Assembly: GCA_937907455.1 (NCBI GenBank)
Contig: CALESQ010000084.1
Span: forward strand, 1 to 36,421
Source of the DNA: an uncultured Caldilineales bacterium
GTDB lineage: Bacteria > Chloroflexota > Anaerolineae > JAAEKA01
Reading direction: 5' to 3'
DNA length: 36,421 bases
The position numbers and the translations under genes were made by a program. Below, piece by piece: positions 1-7,627 of the stretch (position 1 is the first letter of the stretch; each line of letters begins with the position of its first letter). Below the pieces are notes generated by a model. The model searched no databases and was not told the origin of the DNA. It saw only the letters and a list, made by a program, of their open reading frames with translations.

Positions 1-321
1 TGACATGTCCACGCGGATGTTCTGATCCGTCCAACTCATCCCGTATGAAGCACCTATCCGCCCTAATTCCTTCCAACTGCGTGCTTTGGTGGCCTTCAAG
101 ATAGGATCAGTGCATTTGCGCCATTCTTCAGCTGTGACTTCAGGTAATTGCGATATACCTCGTGTGAGAGATCTCTCTGTTGCATCGACTAGATCATCCA
201 CATTTAACTTGGCAACCTGCACAGGTTCAATAGCTGCATAGATACCTGACGGGAACTGCCCAAGTGTTGGTAGATATGCTTTACCGCGATAGACTACGAT
301 ATCAACAATCTTCTTAACCAT
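1..321 (-). CDS. Probable immunity protein for the adjacent toxin tip (partial, runs off left edge)
   Basis: An open frame of 107 codons starts at ATG 321-319 and has no stop before the window edge, so its C-terminus is missing. The start is supported by an AAAGG Shine-Dalgarno about 8 bases upstream. The protein begins MVKKIVDIVVYRGKAYLPTL and later contains WRKCTDPILKATKARSWKEL. It lies only 19 bp downstream of the toxin-tip gene on the same strand, which is the arrangement expected for a toxin and its cognate immunity gene. I do not recognise a defined domain, and its function is inferred from position and size. The fit to a contact-dependent inhibition immunity protein is plausible but not proven. 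An unrelated hypothetical protein is the alternative. Confidence 0.6.
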   Translation of the reverse strand, partial: MVKKIVDIVVYRGKAYLPTLGQFPSGIYAAIEPVQVAKLNVDDLVDATERSLTRGISQLPEVTAEEWRKCTDPILKATKARSWKELGRIGASYGMSWTDQNIRVDMS

Positions 322-340
322 GGCATGACCTTTCGAGATG

Positions 341-1234
341 TTATGGGATCGCAGCCCAAGATATGGTAACTCCGATCGTTGAAGCCCATTGTTGCAACTG
401 TCTCAATGCCAAAAGCTGCGCATCGGTTGCACCCTGAGGAATCGCTAGATGAAGCTCCCGGGCGGTAATCATACCCTTATCAATACTCACCCCTCCCCAT
501 TGACGAACGCCTTGCCAATTTGCAAGTTCGTTAACGTATCCTCTGACCGTACTCGTCAGCGTACCGATGTTCTGATAGCTGTTAGCGCCAAGGTCAATGC
601 TCTTGATGCTGGTTGCTACGCCGTTCTCGAAGCGGTCGATCACCGGGAAGTTCTGGCTCAGTTGCGGGCTTCGACCGAGCATGCGCTCGATCTCTTGGCC
701 ACGCTTCAATGGATGCAATTTCCATACGTTCTGTACCGATTGAATCGCGTTTTGCGATCCTCTGATTACGGCTTGTGCTTCGTTCGTGCAATCACCGTCG
801 GCGCAGGCTGTTGGTGCTAGCGGAGCTAGCTTGCTGGCTATGGCGGGTAATGTATTGCCTACCGTCAAAGCAACTGCGAAGGCAGCGGCTATCTGCGGAG
901 CATCTTCATCTTTCTCAGCTTGAATTTGCTGCTGAGCTTGCCAGTACCCAAACCCTCGCCATCCGTCAACGCGGCAATCCGGAATACCGTTGCAGCCTGT
1001 GATCGGCGCATGTCCGCTCGGGTCTGAGTACCGCAGCGGGTTGTTGAGCACATACCCGTACCGGTTGAGGCTCTGCGGGTCAGCCGGATCGGGCACGATG
1101 GTGTCTGGCGCAATCCAGCGGCCCAGCGGCTGGGCCAGGTGCCGCGCGCCGTAGTCGTGCAGTCCCAACCCAGGCTCGATCACTTGGCCGGTGAAACCTC
1201 TGTCGACTGGTAAGGTCCACTCAGTCCCGCGCAT
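341..1234 (-). CDS. RHS C-terminal tip with CdiA-type nuclease toxin domain (frameshifted from the core)
   Basis: The first part of this 297-residue frame is the end of an RHS core: DRGFTGQ, GRWIAPDTIVPDPADPQSLNRYGYVLNNPLRYSDPSGH, i.e. the conserved hyperconserved segment that precedes polymorphic toxin tips. The variable part follows. Its last ~120 residues (RGQEIERMLGRS, NFPVIDRFENGVATSIKSIDL, YQNIGTLTSTVRGYVNELA, ARELHLAIPQGA) match what I know of the CdiA C-terminal nuclease/tRNase toxin family. The tip would be released to act inside a target cell. The frame overlaps the end of the RHS core frame at 1180-1234 and is offset by -1, so as written the toxin is not joined to its delivery protein. 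It could be an orphan tip, a pseudogene, a frameshift product or a sequence error. The ATG at 1234 lies within core-type sequence, so it is probably not a natural start. Confidence 0.75.
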   Translation of the reverse strand: MRGTEWTLPVDRGFTGQVIEPGLGLHDYGARHLAQPLGRWIAPDTIVPDPADPQSLNRYGYVLNNPLRYSDPSGHAPITGCNGIPDCRVDGWRGFGYWQAQQQIQAEKDEDAPQIAAAFAVALTVGNTLPAIASKLAPLAPTACADGDCTNEAQAVIRGSQNAIQSVQNVWKLHPLKRGQEIERMLGRSPQLSQNFPVIDRFENGVATSIKSIDLGANSYQNIGTLTSTVRGYVNELANWQGVRQWGGVSIDKGMITARELHLAIPQGATDAQLLALRQLQQWASTIGVTISWAAIP

Positions 1235-4200
1235 TGCCCACTCCGGCCCTTCGGGCCTTCGGGGGGCTTCGCACTACCATACGGTTCGTATTTCCAACGA
1301 GCCACGACCACGGCATTGGCATCAGTTTCCAGCACCGGCGAACCGAGGTGGTCCTGGAACATGTAGGTCAGCTCAGCGCCGCGCTGCACGGCGATGGGTC
1401 TGCCGCCCAGGCTGTAGCTCTTCACCACCTGGCCCGAGCTGGTGGCGCCCTCCCACAGCCATTTCTCGGCCACCAGGGTTACATCCACCGCGGTGATGGG
1501 GGCCACACCGTTCTGCTCGAATTGCGCGTAGGGGGTGTTCCAGCGGCTGGCCACCTGCTGAACGTCTAGTACGTCCACATCGCCGTCACAGTCCACATCC
1601 GCCCGGAAGCAGCCCTTTTCCACCTGGTAGAAGGGAAACAGGGTATAAATGGTATAGGCATCGCCTGCGGGTCCGCTGCTGCTGCGGATGCGCTCATCGT
1701 CAGGCCCGTAGCCAAACTCGGTCACAGTGTCGCTCAGATCGCTGTTAATGGCAGCCAACTTGTGATTGCCGCCCCACGTATACGTCCAGATAGCCGCACC
1801 TGTGGCATCGCGGCGGCTTTCCATATAGCCCGCTGTGTCATAGCTGAACGCACCGCCCCCAGTCGTACTGTCTACGGCGTGGGGTTGTACCACGTTGTAA
1901 GCATAGGTTACTCCGGCAAAAGCCATAATGTTGCCGATGGTGTTATAAGCGTAGTGCTGTTGCAGCACAGTGTTCATTCGCCAATCGGTCAGCCGGTCAA
2001 GGTGGTCATAGGTGTAGCTGTGCGCTTCACCGGCTATGCTGTCGTCCCACGTGGCCACATTACCTACGGCATCATAACCATAGTCAAAATCCAGCAGGAC
2101 TTGGTTCATGACCCCGTCGCTGCCTGTTATGCCTACTCGGTGCTGCGCAAGCCAGCGTCGTTGTGACGAATAGTCATTGTCCAGCGTCAGCCCGTTGCCT
2201 ACCTGTTGCTGGTCTAACGCCCCCCACGGCGTATAGGTGCTGCTGTTCACCAACACTTCGCCTGCACCGGTGAAAGAGTAGGGCTTTCCACTTGCATCGT
2301 AGCTCCACACGGTGGTGTCGTAGTCTGGATATTGAATGCCGTTCATACGGTCCAGCGCGTCATACACATAGTTGGCCTGATAGCTGCCGCTAAGACCATT
2401 CAGACCATTCTTGGTTTCCTGCGCCAACAGGCCACGATTGTTGTAACTATAAGTAATGCTAACTTCGCTGTTGCTGGCCGCACAGCGTTGTCCCAAGCCA
2501 TAGGTACAAGTGTCGTAGCTGTAGTCGGCATCGTAAGCAGCAAAGCTGCCGGGACAGGTGTAGGTAGCGGGTGTGATGCCAGTAACGAATTTCTTGTTCG
2601 TGGGGCGCTTCAGTTGGTCATAAAAGGTGCAAGTCGCGCGGCCTTCGGGGTCACTTTGGGTCAGCAGATTACCTGCCAGGTCGTACTTATAATACCATGT
2701 ACCCATGTCAGGGTCGCTCATCTGCTTTTTACGGCCCAACCGATCATAGCTGATGCTGGTGTGGTTGTTGGCATCGTCCCAAACATCGGTCAACTGCCCC
2801 AGCACGTCATAGAAATATAGGGTTTCGGCATAGGCTGTGTAGGGTGATGCCGCACCACTGCGCTCGTCTACTTCTACCAAGTTCCCTAGTACATCATAGA
2901 CCTGCACACTACGGTGACCATTGGCGTCAGTGCGCAGGTGCGTTCGGCGCAGGCCGGCACTGTCCTTGTAATAGCCGATGCTGCTTTGATTGCCGTCAGG
3001 CAGGATAGTCAATAGGGGGCGGCTCAAGGGATCATGAGTGGTTATCACCGTATCCACACCTGCGGGTGGCGCGTTGCCTGTCCACAGGGTACTACCGTAG
3101 GGCAATACCTCCAGCTCTACCTGACTCAAAGCGTCATACTGTTTATGCGATACACTCCAGGCGTTGCTGTGGTTGCGTTCTTGCATCGCGGCTACTGAAC
3201 GGCCTAACCCATCGTAAAAGGTAAAGCTGGTGAGGCCGCCAGGCACAGGATCATTCTGACCCAATGGTGAGTCGTTCACCTGCTTTTGCATTATACCAAA
3301 GAAATTTCCGCCAGCACCAGCTAAAAAGGTCAAATCCGTGCAGGCCGCGCCGGCTACGCTGTCCGTGTCGCTGTAAGCCAGCAGGCTTTGTGTGATCCAT
3401 GTGCTGGCGCTGTTGGCTACCTTACGTTCAGTTTTGCACACGCGGCCAAAGGGATCGTAGCGGGTGCGCAGTTGCACGCCGCTCGGCTGGGTAATGGTAT
3501 CGGGCCGGCCGTAGGCGTCATAGGTTGTACTGGTGGTTATATCGTTATTGCCGTTTTCTTGGGTGACACTTTCGATATCAATGCCTGGTGCATAATAGTT
3601 GGTGCGCGTTTCCACATCTATTGCACCGTTTTCTTGCACCACGCTGGTGACATTGCCGTTGACTCCACCGCTGCCATTGCCATTGGCATAGCCATAGCGC
3701 GTTTCCTGTGCATCATTGCTGCTGGTGCAATTATTAATCAGACTGCGTTCTTTGAGCAGATTGCCCGGCCAGACTGGGTCTGCCGTGTAACCGCCACCAT
3801 AGTCGTATTCGGTTTTCTGCTGGCATGTGCCGTTCACATCGCCGGCATATACCCGTCGCTGCTTGGGGCGGTCTACAAGGTAGTGACTACTGTCTACCAA
3901 TGCGCCGTATTCTGTCCAAGTGGTGCGATACAAACTCAAACCCGATGCAGTAGGCACATACTCACGCACGTAGCTAGTGTTGCCATAACTATCGTAGGCA
4001 TAGGCAGTCTTTTGCGCCACCCCGTCCAGCGTGGTAATTACCTCATCCAACCGCAGCCAGTTGCCATCTGTTGTCCACGTCCAGGCTGTGATTTGCGTGG
4101 TAGTGCTGCCGTCACCAATCGTTTGTTGGTAAAGCTTACCTTTGCGCAGGTCAACTGTCTCATCGCTCTGCAGTTGATGGTAGGTATTAACGGTAATACG

Positions 4201-6144
4201 CTCTGCTGTGCCGCTGCTTTGCCCGACCGCATACACCGTTTCTGTTACAGGGCTGAAACCCAAAAACTCAAAATCTTTATCTGGGCATTGATGGTAGACT
4301 TGTCCGTGAGCTGGATATTCTACAGCGGTAGTAGTTACATGGCCTGCACCATCATTCACTGTACGCGTAGCAATTACCCAGCGCTTGTTGTCGTTACGAC
4401 AAAATGGGTCGGGCGTGTCATCTATGGTCTTTTCGACATAGCTGAATTGTACTTTGCCAGTGTAGCCATTATCTACCTGCTTCAGGAAAACGGCATTGCT
4501 GTTATCATTCTTGAGCTGGTCATAGGTGAAGGTATAGGATATGGGCAAGGCCACGCTGCCTGCCCCCTGCAGAATGATTTCGCTCAACTCCAGATGCCGC
4601 CTGCCCTCGGGCACGGTGTTTACCAAGTCGTAGCGCCACACCAAGGTGCCATTTCGCTTAATAGTGAGCGCACTTAGTTTCTTCTCAGAATATTGTATTT
4701 GATTACTACATATTAGAGGCTCAATTCCTGGTTTATCACTGCGTGTTTCATACTCAAATTCGATGCTGGTATTGCCATATTGAATGCCCGTTGGTGTCAA
4801 ACTATGTACATACTTGGTTTGTTCAATCTTGACGTCAAAGATAAGCTGCCCGCCACAGGCATAGCCCGATACTGCGGGGCTGGGATCGTCAATTTCACGA
4901 GTTTCAGCATCCCAATTTACGCTATAGCTATTGCCGTTGCTGTCAGTAGCTGTCACTAGTCCCCAACGATTCGCTACTTTGAGCCACTTGGCGTCACTAT
5001 TACAGCCGCTATTCCCAGCTTGTCCGGCACGAAAATAGCTGGTAGCATCCAAGTCATCGTTGATATCATGATTAGTGCCTTCATAGGCACCGAACTGGTA
5101 ACGCATGCCATCGGGAGTTTCTATCACCCAAAATGCTGCATCATACGTATGCAAAGGAATATTGACAGGACCCCCACACGTGACCTGAAAATCAGAGTAG
5201 GCGTAAAAGCCTGTATTGCTGCCTCGGCTGATACGCAAAAAGCTTTCTGGTTTGGTGCGCCAACCATTATCGTTGATGAGTTCATAGCTTTTGCCACCTA
5301 AAGACAAGGTGTAGCGGCGTTCATTCCATGTTGGGCCGGAACTGCTGATGCTAGGCACATTCAACGACCAGCCATAGCCGATTGGATCCGCTTGGGTGTT
5401 GTAGTCCGTGCCACTGTGCATTACTACAGAATTGGCTGCTTCGCTGCTGTAACTCAGATTGAGCGAGGGGGCAAATCCTCCCGGTCCGGCAGGCATGTTG
5501 ATCGGATAAGAAAAGCTGCTGCTGCCCGTCCATAGATCTGGCGCTGCGCCCAGCACGGTAGTCAATAACGTTCCAGTGTCGTTGCCCCCTTCCGCGGTAA
5601 CGGCAAATACGCCAAAAGTAGCTATCTGTGCGTTCAGAACTCCTTCCTGCTGTTCACTTGGCAGTAATCGCCATGTCTCATCTGGCTGTTGCTGGCGTAA
5701 AGTTTGTGTACATCCATCGTTCCGCGAACAGTCGCTTAACGCATAGCTGATTCTCAGCGGTTGCAGCAACTGCACAGCTAAAATACTGCTATTCGCTAGC
5801 TCGGCCTGTAGTGAGAATACATAGCGCTGCCATGCCTCGCCCGTTTGTCGTTGCAAAGAAAAAATGGCCGGCTCAGCCACAGCCTGTGCTGGTACAGTTA
5901 TTTGCAAACGACCGTCTGCAGAGAAAAACTCACCACCCTCACTGCCAATGGTTGCAGTAACTACCGGCTCTACATAGCCTCCTATTGTACCTGGTGCAAT
6001 CAACGTCGCGTTTGTCTGTAGCGATTTGTCAGAGGTCGCCGGCGGTAAATGGATGGAAAGCGCAGCTGTTGGTGTTACCATTCCTGCCAACAACGCTATA
6101 ATCAACATCCAGGATAAAAGTCGCATCCAGGTCACAGTCTTCAT
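1180..6144 (-). CDS. Secreted RHS/YD-repeat protein core with dockerin-like insert
   Basis: A giant YD-repeat protein of about 1654 residues. I chose ATG 6144 because it gives a clean signal peptide (MKTVTWMRLLSWMLIIALLAG) and has a GGAGG site 6 bases upstream; an upstream in-frame ATG at 6240 is less likely. The N-terminal region has GGEFFSADGRLQITVPAQAV, then SpvB-like SFSYPINMPAGPGGFAPSLNLSYSS. Many YD repeats follow (YDGLGRS, YDVLGNLVEVDE, YDRLGRKKQM, YDLAGNLLTQSDPEGRA). Near the C-terminus there is a calcium-loop insert (DVDCDGDVDVLDVQQVASRW), then the conserved LTYMFQDHLGSPVLETD and RWKYEPYGSA. Such proteins form a hollow beta-cocoon that encloses a toxic tip. Here the frame ends just before the DRGFTGQ element, which continues in the -1 frame. 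A TTGACA/TATAGA promoter lies upstream. Confidence 0.85.
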   Translation of the reverse strand: MKTVTWMRLLSWMLIIALLAGMVTPTAALSIHLPPATSDKSLQTNATLIAPGTIGGYVEPVVTATIGSEGGEFFSADGRLQITVPAQAVAEPAIFSLQRQTGEAWQRYVFSLQAELANSSILAVQLLQPLRISYALSDCSRNDGCTQTLRQQQPDETWRLLPSEQQEGVLNAQIATFGVFAVTAEGGNDTGTLLTTVLGAAPDLWTGSSSFSYPINMPAGPGGFAPSLNLSYSSEAANSVVMHSGTDYNTQADPIGYGWSLNVPSISSSGPTWNERRYTLSLGGKSYELINDNGWRTKPESFLRISRGSNTGFYAYSDFQVTCGGPVNIPLHTYDAAFWVIETPDGMRYQFGAYEGTNHDINDDLDATSYFRAGQAGNSGCNSDAKWLKVANRWGLVTATDSNGNSYSVNWDAETREIDDPSPAVSGYACGGQLIFDVKIEQTKYVHSLTPTGIQYGNTSIEFEYETRSDKPGIEPLICSNQIQYSEKKLSALTIKRNGTLVWRYDLVNTVPEGRRHLELSEIILQGAGSVALPISYTFTYDQLKNDNSNAVFLKQVDNGYTGKVQFSYVEKTIDDTPDPFCRNDNKRWVIATRTVNDGAGHVTTTAVEYPAHGQVYHQCPDKDFEFLGFSPVTETVYAVGQSSGTAERITVNTYHQLQSDETVDLRKGKLYQQTIGDGSTTTQITAWTWTTDGNWLRLDEVITTLDGVAQKTAYAYDSYGNTSYVREYVPTASGLSLYRTTWTEYGALVDSSHYLVDRPKQRRVYAGDVNGTCQQKTEYDYGGGYTADPVWPGNLLKERSLINNCTSSNDAQETRYGYANGNGSGGVNGNVTSVVQENGAIDVETRTNYYAPGIDIESVTQENGNNDITTSTTYDAYGRPDTITQPSGVQLRTRYDPFGRVCKTERKVANSASTWITQSLLAYSDTDSVAGAACTDLTFLAGAGGNFFGIMQKQVNDSPLGQNDPVPGGLTSFTFYDGLGRSVAAMQERNHSNAWSVSHKQYDALSQVELEVLPYGSTLWTGNAPPAGVDTVITTHDPLSRPLLTILPDGNQSSIGYYKDSAGLRRTHLRTDANGHRSVQVYDVLGNLVEVDERSGAASPYTAYAETLYFYDVLGQLTDVWDDANNHTSISYDRLGRKKQMSDPDMGTWYYKYDLAGNLLTQSDPEGRATCTFYDQLKRPTNKKFVTGITPATYTCPGSFAAYDADYSYDTCTYGLGQRCAASNSEVSITYSYNNRGLLAQETKNGLNGLSGSYQANYVYDALDRMNGIQYPDYDTTVWSYDASGKPYSFTGAGEVLVNSSTYTPWGALDQQQVGNGLTLDNDYSSQRRWLAQHRVGITGSDGVMNQVLLDFDYGYDAVGNVATWDDSIAGEAHSYTYDHLDRLTDWRMNTVLQQHYAYNTIGNIMAFAGVTYAYNVVQPHAVDSTTGGGAFSYDTAGYMESRRDATGAAIWTYTWGGNHKLAAINSDLSDTVTEFGYGPDDERIRSSSGPAGDAYTIYTLFPFYQVEKGCFRADVDCDGDVDVLDVQQVASRWNTPYAQFEQNGVAPITAVDVTLVAEKWLWEGATSSGQVVKSYSLGGRPIAVQRGAELTYMFQDHLGSPVLETDANAVVVARWKYEPYGSAKPPEGPKGRSGQCAGLSGPYQSTEVSPAK
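1455..1620 (-). other. Dockerin-like EF-hand segment inside the RHS core
   Basis: The encoded segment contains a D-x-D-x-D-G-x-V-D-x-x-D loop (DVDCDGDVDVLD) followed by VQQVASRWN, then a weaker second half (APITAVDVTLVAEKWLW). This looks like the paired calcium-binding repeats of type I dockerins. It sits where other YD proteins have a short variable linker between the YYLFPFYQVE-like strand and the KSYSLGGRPIAVQ strand. The second repeat lacks a full set of acidic ligands. Confidence 0.65.
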
Positions 6145-6249
6145 GATATTCCTCCAAGCCTTTGTTGTGCAGTTGCCCTGTTCTATAGCAGTAATATATT
6201 TTATGAAGAAGAACATGGCCCCTATGTTGAAAATAACCAAACAATAGCT

Positions 6250-6278
6250 TCTATAACATAAGTTGCGCTTAATGTCAA
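6250..6278 (-). promoter_or_regulatory. Sigma70-type promoter for the RHS gene
   Basis: On the minus strand TTGACA (6278-6273) is followed after 17 bases by TATAGA (6255-6250). Transcription would begin near 6243 and give a leader of about 100 bases before ATG 6144. The -35 box is perfect and the -10 box matches four of six positions. Confidence 0.6.
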
Positions 6279-6421
6279 AAACATTTTGAGTCCGTCATGA
6301 AAGAAGTGTCTGAGTGTTTACGCGTGCTGAACGGGCGAGGATGTACATTTTATTTCAGGACAGCTCTTTTGCACAAACCAGGTTATTGGCTGATCCTGCT
6401 TGTCTTTGCCTTGCTTGCCTT

Positions 6422-7336
6422 TCAGCCCTCGCCCAGCGGATGGCGCTCGAAGAATTCCCACATCACCGCGCTGGCATTGATGGCGTCCAGCAGCGGATCA
6501 ATTGTCAGGCGCAGCGGATCGCGCCCACCCGGCCAGGAATGCCCACCGCCAGTAATGGTATACAGCACCACCTCGTTGTCCGCGGCGCAGCTACCGTAGC
6601 GCGTTTCGCTGACGTGTTCGCTCACCGCGCTTGTCACCGGCGGCGCAGTACAGCCGTTGCGCTGTGCCCACTCTGCGGCCCATGTCTCAACCGCAGGGAA
6701 CACCCATCCCTGCCGTTCGTTTACCGCACCCCCGCCAAACGGCACCAGCGGATCTGCTGTGCCGTGAAAGGCGATCACTGGCAGCGGGCGCGAAGTCTCT
6801 GGCTCGCCCTGAGGAGCGACGTAAGCCCCGGCTACCGTGCCCATCGCGGCAATACCTGCCGGACGCAGCCGCGCCATGGCGTTTACCATGCCGGCGCCGT
6901 TCGACAGCCCGCTAAGATAAATGCGCCGCCGGTCAAGTGCCTGCTTGTCGGCTACATCTTCGATCACCGCGCTCAGAAAAGCCAGATCATCCACCTCACC
7001 CGCTGCCGCTATATCCGTGTGCCAGCGCTTGGGCACGCCTGTGGCCGCGGGATAAGCCACCACAAAGCCATGTTTGTCGGCCAGCGCACCCCAGCCTGTT
7101 ACCTGGGCAAAGCTGGCCGGCCACGAAGCATAGCCGTGCAGGCTGAGTACCAACGGTACGGCCGTGGTCGCCTCAAGCCCGCGGGGTACGTACAGCAAAT
7201 AGGAGCGTGCCACGCCGTTTACTTCAATCCATTGACGGCTGAAGCCTTCCGGCACGCGAACTTTATCGGCCAGCCATACGCCCACAGCTAACGCGCCGGC
7301 TAAAGGCAGCAAAAGAAGTTGATTGCGTCGTTTCAT
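6422..7336 (-). CDS. PHB-depolymerase/LpqC-type secreted or anchored esterase
   Basis: An alpha/beta-hydrolase of 304 residues. ATG 7336 is chosen because AAGGAT lies 7 bases upstream and the product starts with a basic, hydrophobic export segment (MKRRNQLLLLPLAGALAVGVWL), without a clear lipobox. A catalytic triad is visible: Ser145 in GLSNGAG, Asp195 in HGTADPLVPF and His266 in GGGHSWPGG. The LHGY segment at ~67-70 would form the oxyanion hole. The order and spacing fit the polyhydroxybutyrate depolymerase / LpqC / feruloyl-esterase-like family, which hydrolyses esters outside the cytoplasm. The real substrate cannot be told from sequence. It stands alone between the RHS promoter and a terminator, so it is probably monocistronic. 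Confidence 0.8.
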   Translation of the reverse strand: MKRRNQLLLLPLAGALAVGVWLADKVRVPEGFSRQWIEVNGVARSYLLYVPRGLEATTAVPLVLSLHGYASWPASFAQVTGWGALADKHGFVVAYPAATGVPKRWHTDIAAAGEVDDLAFLSAVIEDVADKQALDRRRIYLSGLSNGAGMVNAMARLRPAGIAAMGTVAGAYVAPQGEPETSRPLPVIAFHGTADPLVPFGGGAVNERQGWVFPAVETWAAEWAQRNGCTAPPVTSAVSEHVSETRYGSCAADNEVVLYTITGGGHSWPGGRDPLRLTIDPLLDAINASAVMWEFFERHPLGEG

Positions 7337-7506
7337 AAAAATCCTTGTATACTGCGTATTGCCCGGCACAATGGCTTTAGGCGCTATGCAGTGGGCGTCA
7401 TTTCCAACAGCCTAAGCTGCCTCCTCTACGTTTGAGCTGTCTCTGCGGTCGCGCAAAGCTTGGACTTGTTGGATGAGTGCTGGCTGGCAGAGCCACTTCA
7501 GCAAAC

Positions 7507-7542
7507 AAAAAGCCCAGCGTCATAAACGTCGCTGGGCTTTTT
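7507..7542 (-). terminator. Intrinsic terminator downstream of the GH13-like gene (symmetrical)
   Basis: A perfect 13-bp stem (AAAAAGCCCAGCG 7507-7519 with CGCTGGGCTTTTT 7530-7542) encloses a 10-base loop and has T-tracts on both strands. It lies 86 bp past the stop of the minus-strand glycosidase-like gene and upstream of the esterase, so it would insulate the esterase from read-through. Confidence 0.9.
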
Positions 7543-7627
7543 ATTGGGTTAAAGGGGAGTGTCTGGCTACGGCCCGCGGCCTTTCAGTCTGAATCTTGCT
7601 GGCCGCTTAGTGCTTATGGCTCCGCAC

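Noticed and set aside
3388..4677. Long plus-strand open frame (429 codons) opposite the RHS core
   Set aside because: It is the mirror of YD-repeat codons, has no recognisable domain and no Shine-Dalgarno, and the minus strand is clearly coding.
7337..7506. Gap between the esterase start and the terminator
   Set aside because: No gene, clear promoter or repeat was seen apart from the esterase ribosome-binding site.
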